This document shows, one piece after another, positions 1-9,157 of a DNA stretch of 64,000 nt; position 1 is the stretch's first letter, and every line of letters starts with the position of its first letter. The stretch comes from an uncultured Stenotrophomonas sp. GTDB lineage: Bacteria; Pseudomonadota; Gammaproteobacteria; Xanthomonadales; Xanthomonadaceae. Location of the stretch: positions 186,001 to 250,000 of the forward strand of contig CAJYNG010000020.1 in NCBI GenBank assembly GCA_913775725.1, written 5' to 3'. The position numbers and the translations under genes are program-made. A model generated the notes under the pieces. It was not told the origin of the DNA. It saw nothing but the letters and a program-made list of their open reading frames with translations, and searched no databases.

Positions 1-144
1 GGCATGGTGTTCGGCAAACCAGTACCGGTGATAGCCCAGCTGTTCGGCGCGCTGCGCCAGCTGCAGGCTGTTGCGCAGCGCCTGCTCCGGTGAAGCGCCT
101 TCGGCCACCGGGCTCTTGTCCAGCACGCTGATCAGGTAGCTCAT
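1..144 (-). CDS. LLM class flavin-dependent oxidoreductase, N-terminal part
   Basis: Only the first 48 residues are in the window; the gene runs off the left edge. The start is the ATG whose complement is at 142-144. The text shows the N-terminal pattern of bacterial luciferase-like monooxygenases: an early SVLDKSPV strand, a helix, and [12 protein letters not shown], the conserved strand and helix around the flavin site in this family. Members use reduced flavin supplied by a separate reductase, and a predicted FMN reductase lies two genes upstream, which fits a two-component monooxygenase. The substrate cannot be read from this fragment. Confidence 0.85.
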   Translation of the reverse strand, partial: MSYLISVLDKSPVAEGASPEQALRNSLQLAQRAEQLGYHRYWFAEHHA

Positions 145-158
145 GGTCGTGTCCTCGC

Positions 159-521
159 TCAGGGGTGGGCCACGGGAATGCCGAGCAATCCGTTCAGCGC
201 GGCCAGGATCGGTTCGGCACCGGAGATGTACTGGCGGTCCTGGTGCGCGCCACTGGCAAGTTCGCTGCGCACGCCCTGCGGCAGCACCAGCTTGGGCAGC
301 GACTGGTCCTGCTCGCCGATCTCGGCGATCACCTCGCGGCGCGGCCGCGCGAAGCCGATGCGGCGCACGTCCAGCTGCGCGCCCAGGCCGTCGATGCTCG
401 ACAGGGCACCTTCCAGCAACAGGCTGTGCCGGCAGAAGAAGCGCTGGCCGGGAATCTGGCCGTCCTCGAACTCGCGGTCGAGCAGGAACAGGATGGGTTT
501 GCTTGCTGCGTCGAGCGTCAC
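159..521 (-). CDS. DUF3088 family protein
   Basis: A 120-residue protein that I recognise as DUF3088 from the opening [13 protein letters not shown], the [13 protein letters not shown] segment (a thioredoxin-like CxxC position reduced to one Cys), the [12 protein letters not shown] strand and the QSLPKLVL segment. The fold is probably thioredoxin-like, but no catalytic CxxC pair is present and the biochemical role is unknown. It starts at GTG (complement at 519-521) behind a GAGGACC ribosome site. It lies between an FMN reductase and a flavin monooxygenase on the same strand, so it is probably part of that flavin-dependent unit. Confidence 0.75.
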   Translation of the reverse strand: MTLDAASKPILFLLDREFEDGQIPGQRFFCRHSLLLEGALSSIDGLGAQLDVRRIGFARPRREVIAEIGEQDQSLPKLVLPQGVRSELASGAHQDRQYISGAEPILAALNGLLGIPVAHP

Positions 522-677
522 TGGGTGGTCCTCATCTGTGCCGGCAATGCGATGCCGCTTCGATATCGATGCTAGAGATGCCAGCGGCTGCCACAGCGAT
601 GCCAGGCGACAATCGGCGGTCAGATCCGGCCATGCAGATGCGCCTTGGCCATATGCAAAACGCCGCCGGTTATGGCA

Positions 678-1259
678 TCAGGCGATGCGTCGCAGCGGCG
701 CCGCTACCGCCAGCCCCTGCGTCGCCAGATGCCCGGCCGCGCGCTCGGTCGCCAGCGCGATGCGCGCCTGCAAGGCTGCACTGTTGATGTGCTCACCATC
801 GAAGTCGGCAGGCGTGGCATACACGCCAACCGGCAACGTGTGCGCCTGCAGGAAACTGAACAACGGCCGCAGCTGGTGGTCGATGACCAACGCATGGCGC
901 TCACTACCCCCGGTCGCCGCCAGCAGCACCGGCGTATCCACCAGCGCTTCCAGCTCGATGAAATCGACCAGGTGCTTGAAGAGCCCCGGGTACGATCCAC
1001 GGTGAACTGGCGCCGCCACCACCAGCAGCTCCGCCGCCTCGATGGTCTGCAATGCCTGCTCCACTGCCGGCTCCACTTCACCCCGCGCCAGTGACTGGCC
1101 CAACGAGCGTGCAATCGGCGCCAGCTCCACCAGCTCCACGCTGGCATGCACCCGCTGCTGCAGCGACGCCAGCAGATGCCGCACCAGCAGCAATGTGCGC
1201 GACGTCGCCGAACTGGCCGGCGACCCCACCAATGCAACCACCTTCAATGCAGAAGACAT
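678..1259 (-). CDS. msuE: NADPH-dependent FMN reductase, MsuE-like
   Basis: A 193-residue flavodoxin-like reductase. The N-terminal VALVGSPASSATSRTL loop binds the FMN phosphate, and AAPVHRGSYPGLFKHLVD is the signature second flavin-binding loop of the FMN_red family. Such enzymes reduce free FMN with NAD(P)H for partner monooxygenases; the MsuE branch serves alkanesulfonate monooxygenases. The partner is probably the LLM oxidoreductase at the left edge, and the TonB receptor upstream may import the substrate. Assignment to the MsuE branch rather than SsuE is by overall resemblance. Confidence 0.7.
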   Translation of the reverse strand: MSSALKVVALVGSPASSATSRTLLLVRHLLASLQQRVHASVELVELAPIARSLGQSLARGEVEPAVEQALQTIEAAELLVVAAPVHRGSYPGLFKHLVDFIELEALVDTPVLLAATGGSERHALVIDHQLRPLFSFLQAHTLPVGVYATPADFDGEHINSAALQARIALATERAAGHLATQGLAVAAPLRRIA

Positions 1260-1309
1260 GAACTGCTCCTCGATGATGCCGGACTACGTCCGGCCGCCGT
1301 TGGCCTTTT

Positions 1310-1334
1310 GTAGAGCCGAGCCATGCTCGGCTGC
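1310..1334 (+). repeat. SMAG-type REP monomer
   Basis: A GTAG head followed by a short hairpin, GAGCCGAGC-CA-TGCTCGGCT. It sits between the FMN reductase start and the TonB receptor stop. The same family recurs at 4079, 39682, 41765, 43153 and 50102, mostly as inverted dimers. Confidence 0.9.
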
Positions 1335-1348
1335 CTTTGACCTGAACC

Positions 1349-3925
1349 TCAAAACCGGTAACTGACCCGCCCATACCAGTACGCCCCGACGTTGCCCAGC
1401 ACATCGCCGCTATCCCACGTCGTCTCGATGCTGGCCACATCGGTGGCACTGCGCGCGTACTCGGGCACCTTGCGGGTGCGCTTGTCGAACACGTTGTTGA
1501 TGCCCAGCGCCGCGCTCCAGCCCGCACCCAGTTCCACGCCACCGGACAGGTTGGTCACCAGTACCGGCGGCTGCTTGTATTCCACACCGTTGTTCAGGCG
1601 CTTGATCGGGCCGTAGTAGGTGAAGTCCAGGTTCGAGCGCCAGCGTCCGTTCTGCCAGCCCAGCCCCGCGACCTGTGTGTAGCTGGGCGTGCGGAAGCGC
1701 AGCGCGTACTCGCTGGACTTGGTCAGCAGGTTGATGTTCGGCAGCCCCTGCAGCGCCGCCGGAATGTCGCTGACCTTTTGGATGGTGGTGCGGCCGACGT
1801 TGGCCGCGTAGCTCCAGCGCAGCTTGCCCCACGCAGTCTCCTGGTTCGCTTCCAAGGTCAGCTCAATACCGCGCGTGCGGGTGTTGCCCACGTTGGTGAA
1901 GTAGCTGGCATAGAACGCATCCCCCGGCAGGATGTTGATGCCGGCAGAACCCAGCAGCGCATCGATGGTGGTCTTCTGCGCCGCACTCAGCACCGTGCCG
2001 CTGTTGTCGGTGACGCGCGCCGGATCCTGCGCGTTGTAGCCGATCTGGCTGGACTGGCCGAGCTGGCCGCGGATGTCGATCTGATAGGCATCCACTGCGA
2101 GGTGGAACGCCGGGCTCGGGTCCCAGGTCACGCCCAGGCTGTAGTTGGTGGCTTTCTCGGGCTTCAGCGGCGTGGCACCCAGTGCGATCGCCGCCGGCGA
2201 AGACACCTGCGCCACCAGCGTGGTCCCGCACGGGCAACTGCCAGTGGCCTGGTAGAACTGCGCGCCCAGGCTGGGCGCATGGAAGCCGTTGCTGACCGTG
2301 GCGCGCACGCCCAGCGCGTCGGTGAAGTCGAAGCGCGTGGTCAGGCGACCGGTGGAGACACTGCCGAAGTCGGAATGGTCTTCCCAGCGCGCGGCCGCAT
2401 CCAGATACCAGCGCGAGGTGATGTTGGTGGCCGCACCCACGTACACCGCCTTGCTGTTGCGGGTAGCCTTCACCGCGTCCGCAGTGGAATAGCCGACGAA
2501 GGCCGCAGCTCCAAAGCCGGTATACGACTCCCACTGCCCTGCGCCGCGCTCGTACTGCTCGTGCTGATACTCGGCGCCCGCGCTCACCTCCAGCGGCGAA
2601 GCCAAGGCCGCCACTTCGATGCCTCGGCGCAGGTCCAGATTGGCGATGCCCTGCTGGTAGTCCAGCTTGCCGTCGTAGAAATCAGTGGGCGATCCCGGGT
2701 AAGGCAGCGAATAGTTCACCGAGTTGCGGGTGTAGGTGCGCACCGTGCTGCGGTTGCCGGTCAGGCTGGCGTCGTAGTCCCATCCCGCGATCTGGCCTTT
2801 CACGCCCACGGTGCCGGTGTACTGCTTCTCTTTGGTTTCAAGCACTGGCAGGAAGCCATCGGGAAACACGCTCAGCACGCCGGGCGCCTTGTAGGTGGTG
2901 AAGATGGTCGCCGGCAGGCGGAAGTTCTGGATCGCCTGCGCGGTGCGGTCGCTGGCGGTGGCATTGGCGTAGAACTGTGCGCTTTCGCCCAGGCCATGGC
3001 CCACGTTCACCGCGAACGCCTTCAACGCATACGACGGCGAGCTGAGGATGGTGTTGGCCTCGGCATTGCGGCCGGCCTCGGCCGGATTGGGCGATGCTCC
3101 CGCAGGCAGCCGATTGTTCGGGCGCAATGCCACCAGATTGCCGCTGCCATCCACCGCCGGGTAGCTCAGGTAACCATCGATGTAGCGGCGGGTGCGGATC
3201 GCATGATGCTGGCGGGTGGTCTCGCCGGACAGGTTGATGAAGCCATCCTGGCCCCACGGCAGGCCGACATTGGCGCGCACGCTGGTACGCGAGCCATCGC
3301 CGTCGGTACTCTGCCCGCTCTCCACGGCAAACTCGCCACCGTGCGCCTGCGATTTCAGGATCACGTTGACCACACCGGTGATCGCGTCCGAGCCATAGAT
3401 GGCAGAAGCGCCATCGCGCAGCACTTCCACATGGTCGATGGCCGACACTGGAATCAGCGCGAGGTCGGCCCAGGCGTGGCCCGGAAAGCCGCCACCGTTG
3501 GCCCCACTCACATAGGCACTGGCATTGCGGCGCTTTCCGTTCACCAGCACCAGCGTGTAGCCCGGCGACAGGTTGCGCAGCTGGTAGCCGCGGATCAGGC
3601 TTTCCTGGTCGCTCTGGTAGCCGCCGATCTGGCTCAGCGACGGCAGGCTGCGCTGAAGCGCTTCCAGCAGGTTGCCCTGGCCGGTAGCAGCGAGATCCTC
3701 GGCGGAGATCACATCGATGGGCGTGGAACTGTTCTTCACCGTGCGTGTGCTGGTGCGCGAACCGGTGACCACCACCGCATCCAGCGTGGACGCTGCCACG
3801 CTGGCCGTCGCGGCGGTGGCAGCAGGATCTGCATTGGCTTCAGCCGCATGACTGGGCGAGGCGGCGAGGACGGCTGTGATCAGGACAGCGAGAGTGCTCA
3901 GGACAGGGGTGTGGGCGGCAGGCAT
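1349..3925 (-). CDS. TonB-dependent outer-membrane receptor
   Basis: About 858 residues. A signal peptide ending near SPSHA is followed by a mature N-terminus with VVVTGSR (TonB-box-like), a plug domain with LRDGASAIYGSDAITGVVNVILK (the most conserved plug signature) and a long beta-barrel ending in an aromatic YRF that is used for outer-membrane insertion. I chose the ATG at 3923-3925 because it begins just before the hydrophobic signal segment; an in-frame ATG at 3961 would add 12 residues. It imports an unknown substrate across the outer membrane with TonB-ExbBD energy. The downstream FMN reductase and LLM oxidoreductase suggest an organosulfur compound, which is inference. Confidence 0.92.
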   Translation of the reverse strand: MPAAHTPVLSTLAVLITAVLAASPSHAAEANADPAATAATASVAASTLDAVVVTGSRTSTRTVKNSSTPIDVISAEDLAATGQGNLLEALQRSLPSLSQIGGYQSDQESLIRGYQLRNLSPGYTLVLVNGKRRNASAYVSGANGGGFPGHAWADLALIPVSAIDHVEVLRDGASAIYGSDAITGVVNVILKSQAHGGEFAVESGQSTDGDGSRTSVRANVGLPWGQDGFINLSGETTRQHHAIRTRRYIDGYLSYPAVDGSGNLVALRPNNRLPAGASPNPAEAGRNAEANTILSSPSYALKAFAVNVGHGLGESAQFYANATASDRTAQAIQNFRLPATIFTTYKAPGVLSVFPDGFLPVLETKEKQYTGTVGVKGQIAGWDYDASLTGNRSTVRTYTRNSVNYSLPYPGSPTDFYDGKLDYQQGIANLDLRRGIEVAALASPLEVSAGAEYQHEQYERGAGQWESYTGFGAAAFVGYSTADAVKATRNSKAVYVGAATNITSRWYLDAAARWEDHSDFGSVSTGRLTTRFDFTDALGVRATVSNGFHAPSLGAQFYQATGSCPCGTTLVAQVSSPAAIALGATPLKPEKATNYSLGVTWDPSPAFHLAVDAYQIDIRGQLGQSSQIGYNAQDPARVTDNSGTVLSAAQKTTIDALLGSAGINILPGDAFYASYFTNVGNTRTRGIELTLEANQETAWGKLRWSYAANVGRTTIQKVSDIPAALQGLPNINLLTKSSEYALRFRTPSYTQVAGLGWQNGRWRSNLDFTYYGPIKRLNNGVEYKQPPVLVTNLSGGVELGAGWSAALGINNVFDKRTRKVPEYARSATDVASIETTWDSGDVLGNVGAYWYGRVSYRF

Positions 3926-4078
3926 GGGGCTCGTGGGGGTGGGCCGGAAACACGTTTCCATTCAAGGGCCTGTTCACCCACGGCAACAGGCGGGATCGCG
4001 TCACCCAGCCGTAACATCCGGCCACCCACATGACCGCTGGTAATGACGTTAGGCCGCAGCACCGGTGCCCTGCATTCT

Positions 4079-4169
4079 GTAGAGCCGAGCCCACGCTCGG
4101 CTGCTCTTCGTGACGGCATCAAGTACATCCACTTCTGCCAGCATTGAGCCGAGCATGGCTCGGCTCTAC
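4079..4169. repeat. SMAG-type REP inverted dimer
   Basis: The first hairpin begins with GTAG at 4079 and contains GCCGAGC/GCTCGGC arms; the second, 4146-4169, is the inverted copy ending in CTAC. The pair fills the intergenic space between the divergent TonB receptor and FtrA-like genes. Confidence 0.9.
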
Positions 4170-4240
4170 ATGCCCCGCGAGCATCACCTCATGCCCGCGC
4201 ACCACTCAGCGCCACGCACCGCCACCCGTAGCATCAAGCC

Positions 4241-5242
4241 ATGCCCAGCCCACCCGCCGATCCCAACGCGCCGCTCGTCGCCATCGTCGCCTGCCACGGC
4301 CAGGGGCTGTTCGAATTCGGTTGCGCGGTCGGCCTGTTCGCACCTGTGCGGCCGGAACTCGGCGTGGCCTGGTACCGCACCCAGCTGTGCGCAGGCGAGC
4401 CCGGCGCATTACGCATGCTCGGCAATGCGCAGGTGCAGCTGCCCTACGATCTCAGCACGGTTGATGACGCCGACATCATCGTCATCCCCGGTTGGCGCGA
4501 GCCCAGCGAGCGCCCGCCGCAGGCACTGCTCGATGCGCTCAACCGTGCCCACGCACGCGGCGCGCGCATCGCCTCGATCTGCTCAGGTGCGTTCGTACTC
4601 GCCTGGGCCGGGCTGCTCGATGGCCGCCAGGCCACCACCCACTGGCGCCTTACCGAAGCGCTGGCGCGCGACTTCCCGCGCATCGATGTGCGCGAGGATG
4701 CCCTGTATGTGGATACCGGCAGCATCATCACCTCGGCCGGCTCGGCCACCGGCATGGACATGATGCTGCACATGGTGCGCAAGGATTACGGCGCGCGCGT
4801 GGCCAACCTGGTGGCCGAACGGCTGGTACTGGCGCCATGGCGCGATGCCGAACGCAGCCAGCGCGTCAGCCGCGCCATTCCCCATGGCGAGCCCACGCGC
4901 CTGGCAAAGCTGATGGAATGGATGCGCCTCAATCTGGGCGAGCCACACTCACTTGGCAGCCTCGCCGAGCAGGCAGCGCTGAGCCAACGTACCTTGCAGC
5001 GGCAGTTCCTGGAAGCCACCGGACTGTCGCCGATCGACTGGCTGATCCGCGAGCGCGTTGCCTTCGCGCGCGAGCTGCTGGAAACTACTGACCGGCCGCT
5101 GCAGTGGATCGCTGAGCAGGCCGGCTTTGGTTCGCAGGAATCGTTCCGTCGGCACTTCCGGGGTCAAGTCGATGCGAGCCCTACCGAGTACCGCAGCCAG
5201 CATCGCGGTGGGATCGGCGCGGACCGGCTGGTCGGCTGCTGA
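4241..5242 (+). CDS. ftrA: FtrA-like AraC-family regulator with DJ-1/PfpI-like N-terminal domain
   Basis: 333 residues. Residues about 10-180 form a DJ-1/PfpI-like domain with the nucleophile-elbow sequence IASICSGAFVLAWAG; a C-terminal AraC HTH pair follows (LGSLAEQAALSQRTLQRQF, then IAEQAGFGSQESFRRHF). This is the GlxA/FtrA architecture, in which the N-terminal domain is thought to sense a ligand and the second domain binds DNA. The start is the ATG before PSPPADPN. It is divergent from the TonB receptor across a REP dimer, so it could regulate that gene, but no operator is evident. Confidence 0.9.
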   Translation: MPSPPADPNAPLVAIVACHGQGLFEFGCAVGLFAPVRPELGVAWYRTQLCAGEPGALRMLGNAQVQLPYDLSTVDDADIIVIPGWREPSERPPQALLDALNRAHARGARIASICSGAFVLAWAGLLDGRQATTHWRLTEALARDFPRIDVREDALYVDTGSIITSAGSATGMDMMLHMVRKDYGARVANLVAERLVLAPWRDAERSQRVSRAIPHGEPTRLAKLMEWMRLNLGEPHSLGSLAEQAALSQRTLQRQFLEATGLSPIDWLIRERVAFARELLETTDRPLQWIAEQAGFGSQESFRRHFRGQVDASPTEYRSQHRGGIGADRLVGC

Positions 5243-5305
5243 ACCTGTGGTAGCGCCGACCGCTGGCCGGCTGGCCGGGAAAACCGGGAAATCCCCGGCC
5301 GCCGC

Positions 5306-6262
5306 TCAATGCGAAGACACGTACAGCGCATCCGCTGGCGGGGGTGGCAGCGCGAAACTGCGCCGCATCCGCGCGACCTCGGCCGCCGGCGGCAACGCGA
5401 ACAAGCGCTTGAACTCGCGGTTGAACTGCGACGGGCTGGCATATCCCACCGCCTGCGACGCCGCTTCGGCAGTCATCCCCTGCCGCAGCATCAGCAGCCG
5501 TGCCTGGTGCAGGCGGGTCGACTTCACGTACTGCATCGGCGACGTGCCGGTAATCGCGCGGAAGTGGTCGTGGAAAGTCGCTACGCTCATGCCGGCCTCG
5601 GCGGCCAGTTGCCCCACGTCCAGGGCGGTGGCATATCCCGCATGGATCGTGCGCAGCACCCGGCCGATGCTGCCGAAGCGCCCGCGCAGGGCCAGCGCCT
5701 CGCGCATTGCGCCGCCCTGTGCACCGGTCAGCACGCGGAAGTACACCTCACGCACCAGCGCCGGCCCGAGCACCGCGGCCTCCAGCGGGTCGGTCAGCGC
5801 CTCCAGCAGGCGTAGCACCGTGGCCTGCATCGGTGGCTGCATCGCACTGGACATCATGCTCTGTGCCGGTGTCTCCGAGGTGCCTGCCTGTTCATCCAGC
5901 TCGATCAGCAGATCCGCCGCCAGCTGCAGATCCAGGTGCAGGTAGATCGCCAGCAGTGGCGCCCCTGCCGATGCATCGGTTTCCATGGTGAATGGCACCG
6001 GCACCGAAACCGCCAGGTAGTGCTGCGCGTCGTACTGGTAGACCTGCCCACCCAGATAGCCACGCTTCACGCCCTGGCAGACGATCACGATGCCGGGGTC
6101 GTACAACACCGGCGTGCGCGCCAGGGGGCGGTCGGATCGCAGCAAGCGCACTCCGGGCAACGGCGTAAGCGTATAGCCCTCCTCCACCGCCAGCGTCTTC
6201 AGCAGGCCGACCATGCGTGCCTGCACCTGCCGTTGCAGGGAATCGACCACCGGCACAGGCAC
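5306..6262 (-). CDS. AraC-family regulator with AraC_N (YqhC-type) domain
   Basis: 318 residues. The first 190 match the AraC_N cupin-like domain typified by LYDPGIVIVCQGVKRGYLGG and LAVSVPVPFTMET. The C-terminal half is a two-helix-turn-helix AraC domain (VGQLAAEAGMSVATFHDHF; ASQAVGYASPSQFNREF). In E. coli the YqhC relative activates adjacent aldehyde reductase genes; here the divergent neighbour is an SDR at 6359, so regulation of that gene is likely. The start is a GTG; a second GTG two codons in, at 6256, is better spaced from a GGAG site. Confidence 0.88.
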   Translation of the reverse strand: MPVPVVDSLQRQVQARMVGLLKTLAVEEGYTLTPLPGVRLLRSDRPLARTPVLYDPGIVIVCQGVKRGYLGGQVYQYDAQHYLAVSVPVPFTMETDASAGAPLLAIYLHLDLQLAADLLIELDEQAGTSETPAQSMMSSAMQPPMQATVLRLLEALTDPLEAAVLGPALVREVYFRVLTGAQGGAMREALALRGRFGSIGRVLRTIHAGYATALDVGQLAAEAGMSVATFHDHFRAITGTSPMQYVKSTRLHQARLLMLRQGMTAEAASQAVGYASPSQFNREFKRLFALPPAAEVARMRRSFALPPPPADALYVSSH

Positions 6263-6358
6263 TCCAGAGAAATAGGCAAGAATGGTCGAATCCTAGGCCT
6301 GGGGCGGGCACCGTTCAAGCACTAACGTGCAAGTCCTGTCCACCACGAGCGCTCCCTC

Positions 6359-7198
6359 ATGCCCCCTTCCCGCCTCCTCCTCATCACCGGTGTCAGCAGC
6401 GGCTTCGGCCGCGCCCTTGCCCAGCAGGCCCTGCTGGCCGGGCATCGCGTCGTCGGCAGCGTGCGCAACGAATCCGCCCGCCAGGCATTCGAAACACTGG
6501 CACCCGGCCGCGCATTCGGCCGCCTGCTGGACGTAACCGATACCGCTGCCGTCGATGCACTCGTCGCCGATATCGAAACGAACATCGGCAGCATCGACGT
6601 GCTGATCAACAACGCCGGCTACGGCCACGAAGGCATCCTCGAAGAATCCACGCTCGCCGAGCTGCGGCAGCAGTTCGAAGTGAACGTGTTCGCTCCGGCC
6701 GCGCTGATCAAAGCGGTGCTGCCGCACATGCGCGCGCGGCGCCGCGGCCACATCCTCAACATCACCTCCATGGGCGGCTTCATCACGATGCCGGGCATCG
6801 CCTGGTACTGCGGCAGCAAGTTCGCGCTGGAGGGCATCAGTGAAGTGCTTGGCAAGGAAGTCGCGCCGTTTGGTATCCACGTCACGGCCATCGCACCGGG
6901 CTCATTCCGCACCGATTGGGCGGGCCGCTCGATGGCGCGGGCACCGCGCAGCATTGACGACTACGACGCGCTGTTCGATCCCATCCGCAGCGCGCGCGAG
7001 GCGAAGAGTGGCCACCAGCTCGGTGATCCAGTGAAGGCTGCGCAGGCCATGCTGCAGGCCATCGACAGCGACGCTCCTCCTCGCCATCTGCTGCTGGGCA
7101 GTGACGCACTGCAGCTGGTGCGCGAGAAGCTGACATCGATGGCCAACAACATCGATGCCTGGGAACACCTCAGCCGTTCGACCGACGGCGTAGCGTGA
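6359..7198 (+). CDS. SDR family oxidoreductase
   Basis: 279-residue classical short-chain dehydrogenase. The dinucleotide-binding motif is GVSSGFG near residue 11, NNAGYG follows the fourth strand, the catalytic Ser is in ITSMGG, and the YxxxK pair is in WYCGSK. The C-terminus is relatively long, as in the SDR subfamily often annotated as oxidoreductase or short-chain dehydrogenase of unknown substrate. It is transcribed divergently from the AraC_N-type regulator with 96 bp between them. Confidence 0.88.
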   Translation: MPPSRLLLITGVSSGFGRALAQQALLAGHRVVGSVRNESARQAFETLAPGRAFGRLLDVTDTAAVDALVADIETNIGSIDVLINNAGYGHEGILEESTLAELRQQFEVNVFAPAALIKAVLPHMRARRRGHILNITSMGGFITMPGIAWYCGSKFALEGISEVLGKEVAPFGIHVTAIAPGSFRTDWAGRSMARAPRSIDDYDALFDPIRSAREAKSGHQLGDPVKAAQAMLQAIDSDAPPRHLLLGSDALQLVREKLTSMANNIDAWEHLSRSTDGVA

Positions 7199-7246
7199 GA
7201 CCTTGAGGCCGCCGATGCCGTCACCGGCGACCTGCCTCCTGCCTGC

Positions 7247-9016
7247 TCAGTCTTCCTGCACCAGCTTGAACTCGCGCAGCAGGCCACCGATCTGGGTCTT
7301 GTCCAGCTTGTTCATCAGCAGGTTGCGCAGGAACGCAGGCCCAGGAATATCCAGTTCCTTGCCATCGCGCAGGCGACCGGTGGCGGCCAGCAACGAGCGC
7401 ACGTCATAGGTGGAGTTGAACACCTCCGGCACGCCACGCTCGATCCCCAGCAGGGTGTACACCGCTTCCATCGGCGTACGCACCGAATACTCGGTGGTGA
7501 AGATGCAGTCGCGCTGCTTCGATTCGGCAAACTGCCCGATGAAGGCGAAGTTCACCGCACCGTCCGGCACCACGTCCGGGCGGTCACCGGCCTGGCGCGG
7601 CATGAAGAACGCGGTCACGTACGGCATCATCACCGGCACGGTCTTTGCGCCAGTCGCGGCCAGCGCATCAATCTCTTCCACCGGCACGCCCAGGTGGTAC
7701 AGCCACTCGCGGGTGATCTCCTCGCCGGTGCAGTCCTGCATCGGTTTCTTCACGTAGTCGCCGGGCGTATCCACAAACAGCGAGTACACCCAGACCACGA
7801 TCTGGTCCTTGGGCTGGTTCTTGAAATGTGGCTGACGGTTCACCGTCCAGCTCATCAGCCAGCGCGAATCGCGCACGCTGACGATGCCACCTGTCACTAC
7901 CTTGCCACTGAACGGGTCGCGCTTGGCGATCTTCTGGATGTAGGCCGGAATGCGCGCATCCAGCGTGGTGACCGTGGCAGATTCCCACTTGGTCTGCGGG
8001 ATGTGTGCGCCAAACACATCCGGGCGACCAAAGGCCTCGTCCTTCGCGGCGATGCGGCGCCACAGGTCCCAGGCCGGCGCCGCGCCTTCATTCAAACGCG
8101 CAGCGGTGTGGTGATCGCCATTGTCCGAGTTCTCGGTCAGCGAACCGATCGTCATGAAAACAAGGTCATCCGCGCTCAGATCCACGCCGCCGGCCACGCC
8201 TTCGCGCGTCCAGTGGATGCGCGTGGCCTGCTTGCGGCCGGCCGCAAGATCGAAGTCGACGTCAGTCACCTCGGTGCCGTACTGGAACACCACACCCTGC
8301 TCCTGCAACCACTTCACCAGCGGCAGCACCAGCGATTCGTACTGGTTGTACCTGGTGAACTTCAACGCCGAGAAATCCGGCAGGCCGCCAATGTGATGGA
8401 TGAAGCGATGCAGGTACAGCTTCATCTCCAGCGCCGAATGCCATTCCTCGAACGCGAACATGGTGCGCCAGTACAGCCAGAAGTTGCTGTCCAGGAAATC
8501 GCGGCCCAGCACCTCGTCGATGCGCTTGTTCTCCATCTCCTGCCGGGTGGCCAGGAACAGCGCGATGATGTCCTTCTGTGCCTGCTCGGTCAGCGTAAAC
8601 AGGCCATCGGTGTGAGCGTCTTCGCCGCGATTGATGGTGGCACGCTGCAGCGAATAGTTCGGGTCGTCCTTGTTCAGCCAGTAGAACTCGTCCAGCACGC
8701 TGGCATCTTCAATCTCCAGCGACGGAATCGAGCGGAACAGGTCCCACAGGCACTCGAAATGGTCCTCCATCTCGCGGCCGCCGCGGATCACGAAGCCCTT
8801 CTCCGGCACCTTCAGGCCATCCAGCGCGCCGCCAGGAATCTGCTGCTGTTCAAGGATGGTGATGCGCTCACCGGCCATCCGCCCGTCGCGCACCAGGAAC
8901 GCGGCGCCGGCCAGCGAGGCCAGGCCCGAACCGACGAACCATGCGCGCTTGTCATCGACACCGGCGGGCTTGCGCGGACGCGCGAAGGCTTCGTAATTGC
9001 CACTGCTGTAGTACAT
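7247..9016 (-). CDS. ohyA: oleate hydratase
   Basis: 589 residues, close to the usual length. It adds water to the cis-9 double bond of oleate to give 10-hydroxystearate, with FAD as a structural cofactor. The signature FAD-binding segment is FVGSGLASLAGAAFLVRDG, followed by IPGGALDG and GGREMEDHFECLWDLF, all typical of the MCRA/OhyA family. The start is ATG at 9014-9016, placed 7 bases after AAGGAG; longer in-frame starts lack a ribosome site. The gene converges with the SDR gene. The role is probably detoxification of host or environmental unsaturated fatty acids. Confidence 0.96.
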   Translation of the reverse strand: MYYSSGNYEAFARPRKPAGVDDKRAWFVGSGLASLAGAAFLVRDGRMAGERITILEQQQIPGGALDGLKVPEKGFVIRGGREMEDHFECLWDLFRSIPSLEIEDASVLDEFYWLNKDDPNYSLQRATINRGEDAHTDGLFTLTEQAQKDIIALFLATRQEMENKRIDEVLGRDFLDSNFWLYWRTMFAFEEWHSALEMKLYLHRFIHHIGGLPDFSALKFTRYNQYESLVLPLVKWLQEQGVVFQYGTEVTDVDFDLAAGRKQATRIHWTREGVAGGVDLSADDLVFMTIGSLTENSDNGDHHTAARLNEGAAPAWDLWRRIAAKDEAFGRPDVFGAHIPQTKWESATVTTLDARIPAYIQKIAKRDPFSGKVVTGGIVSVRDSRWLMSWTVNRQPHFKNQPKDQIVVWVYSLFVDTPGDYVKKPMQDCTGEEITREWLYHLGVPVEEIDALAATGAKTVPVMMPYVTAFFMPRQAGDRPDVVPDGAVNFAFIGQFAESKQRDCIFTTEYSVRTPMEAVYTLLGIERGVPEVFNSTYDVRSLLAATGRLRDGKELDIPGPAFLRNLLMNKLDKTQIGGLLREFKLVQED

Positions 9017-9056
9017 GCGTTGCTCCTTCCTGGAGGGGGTCATCAGGAACCCGCAG

Positions 9057-9154
9057 CGGAATGACGCAGCCATCCGATGCAGGTCATGCCCCTACTCTAG
9101 CGCCGAACCGATGTACCGTTTCCTGCACGCAGGCTGCGACGGAATGACGCAGCC
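9057..9154. repeat. 15-bp direct repeat pair upstream of ohyA
   Basis: The 15-mer CGGAATGACGCAGCC occurs at 9057-9071 and again at 9140-9154, 83 bp apart, between the ohyA start and the GNAT stop. Both copies lie where an ohyA promoter would be. It may be a regulator-binding direct repeat or a chance duplication. Confidence 0.5.
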
Positions 9155-9157
9155 GTG

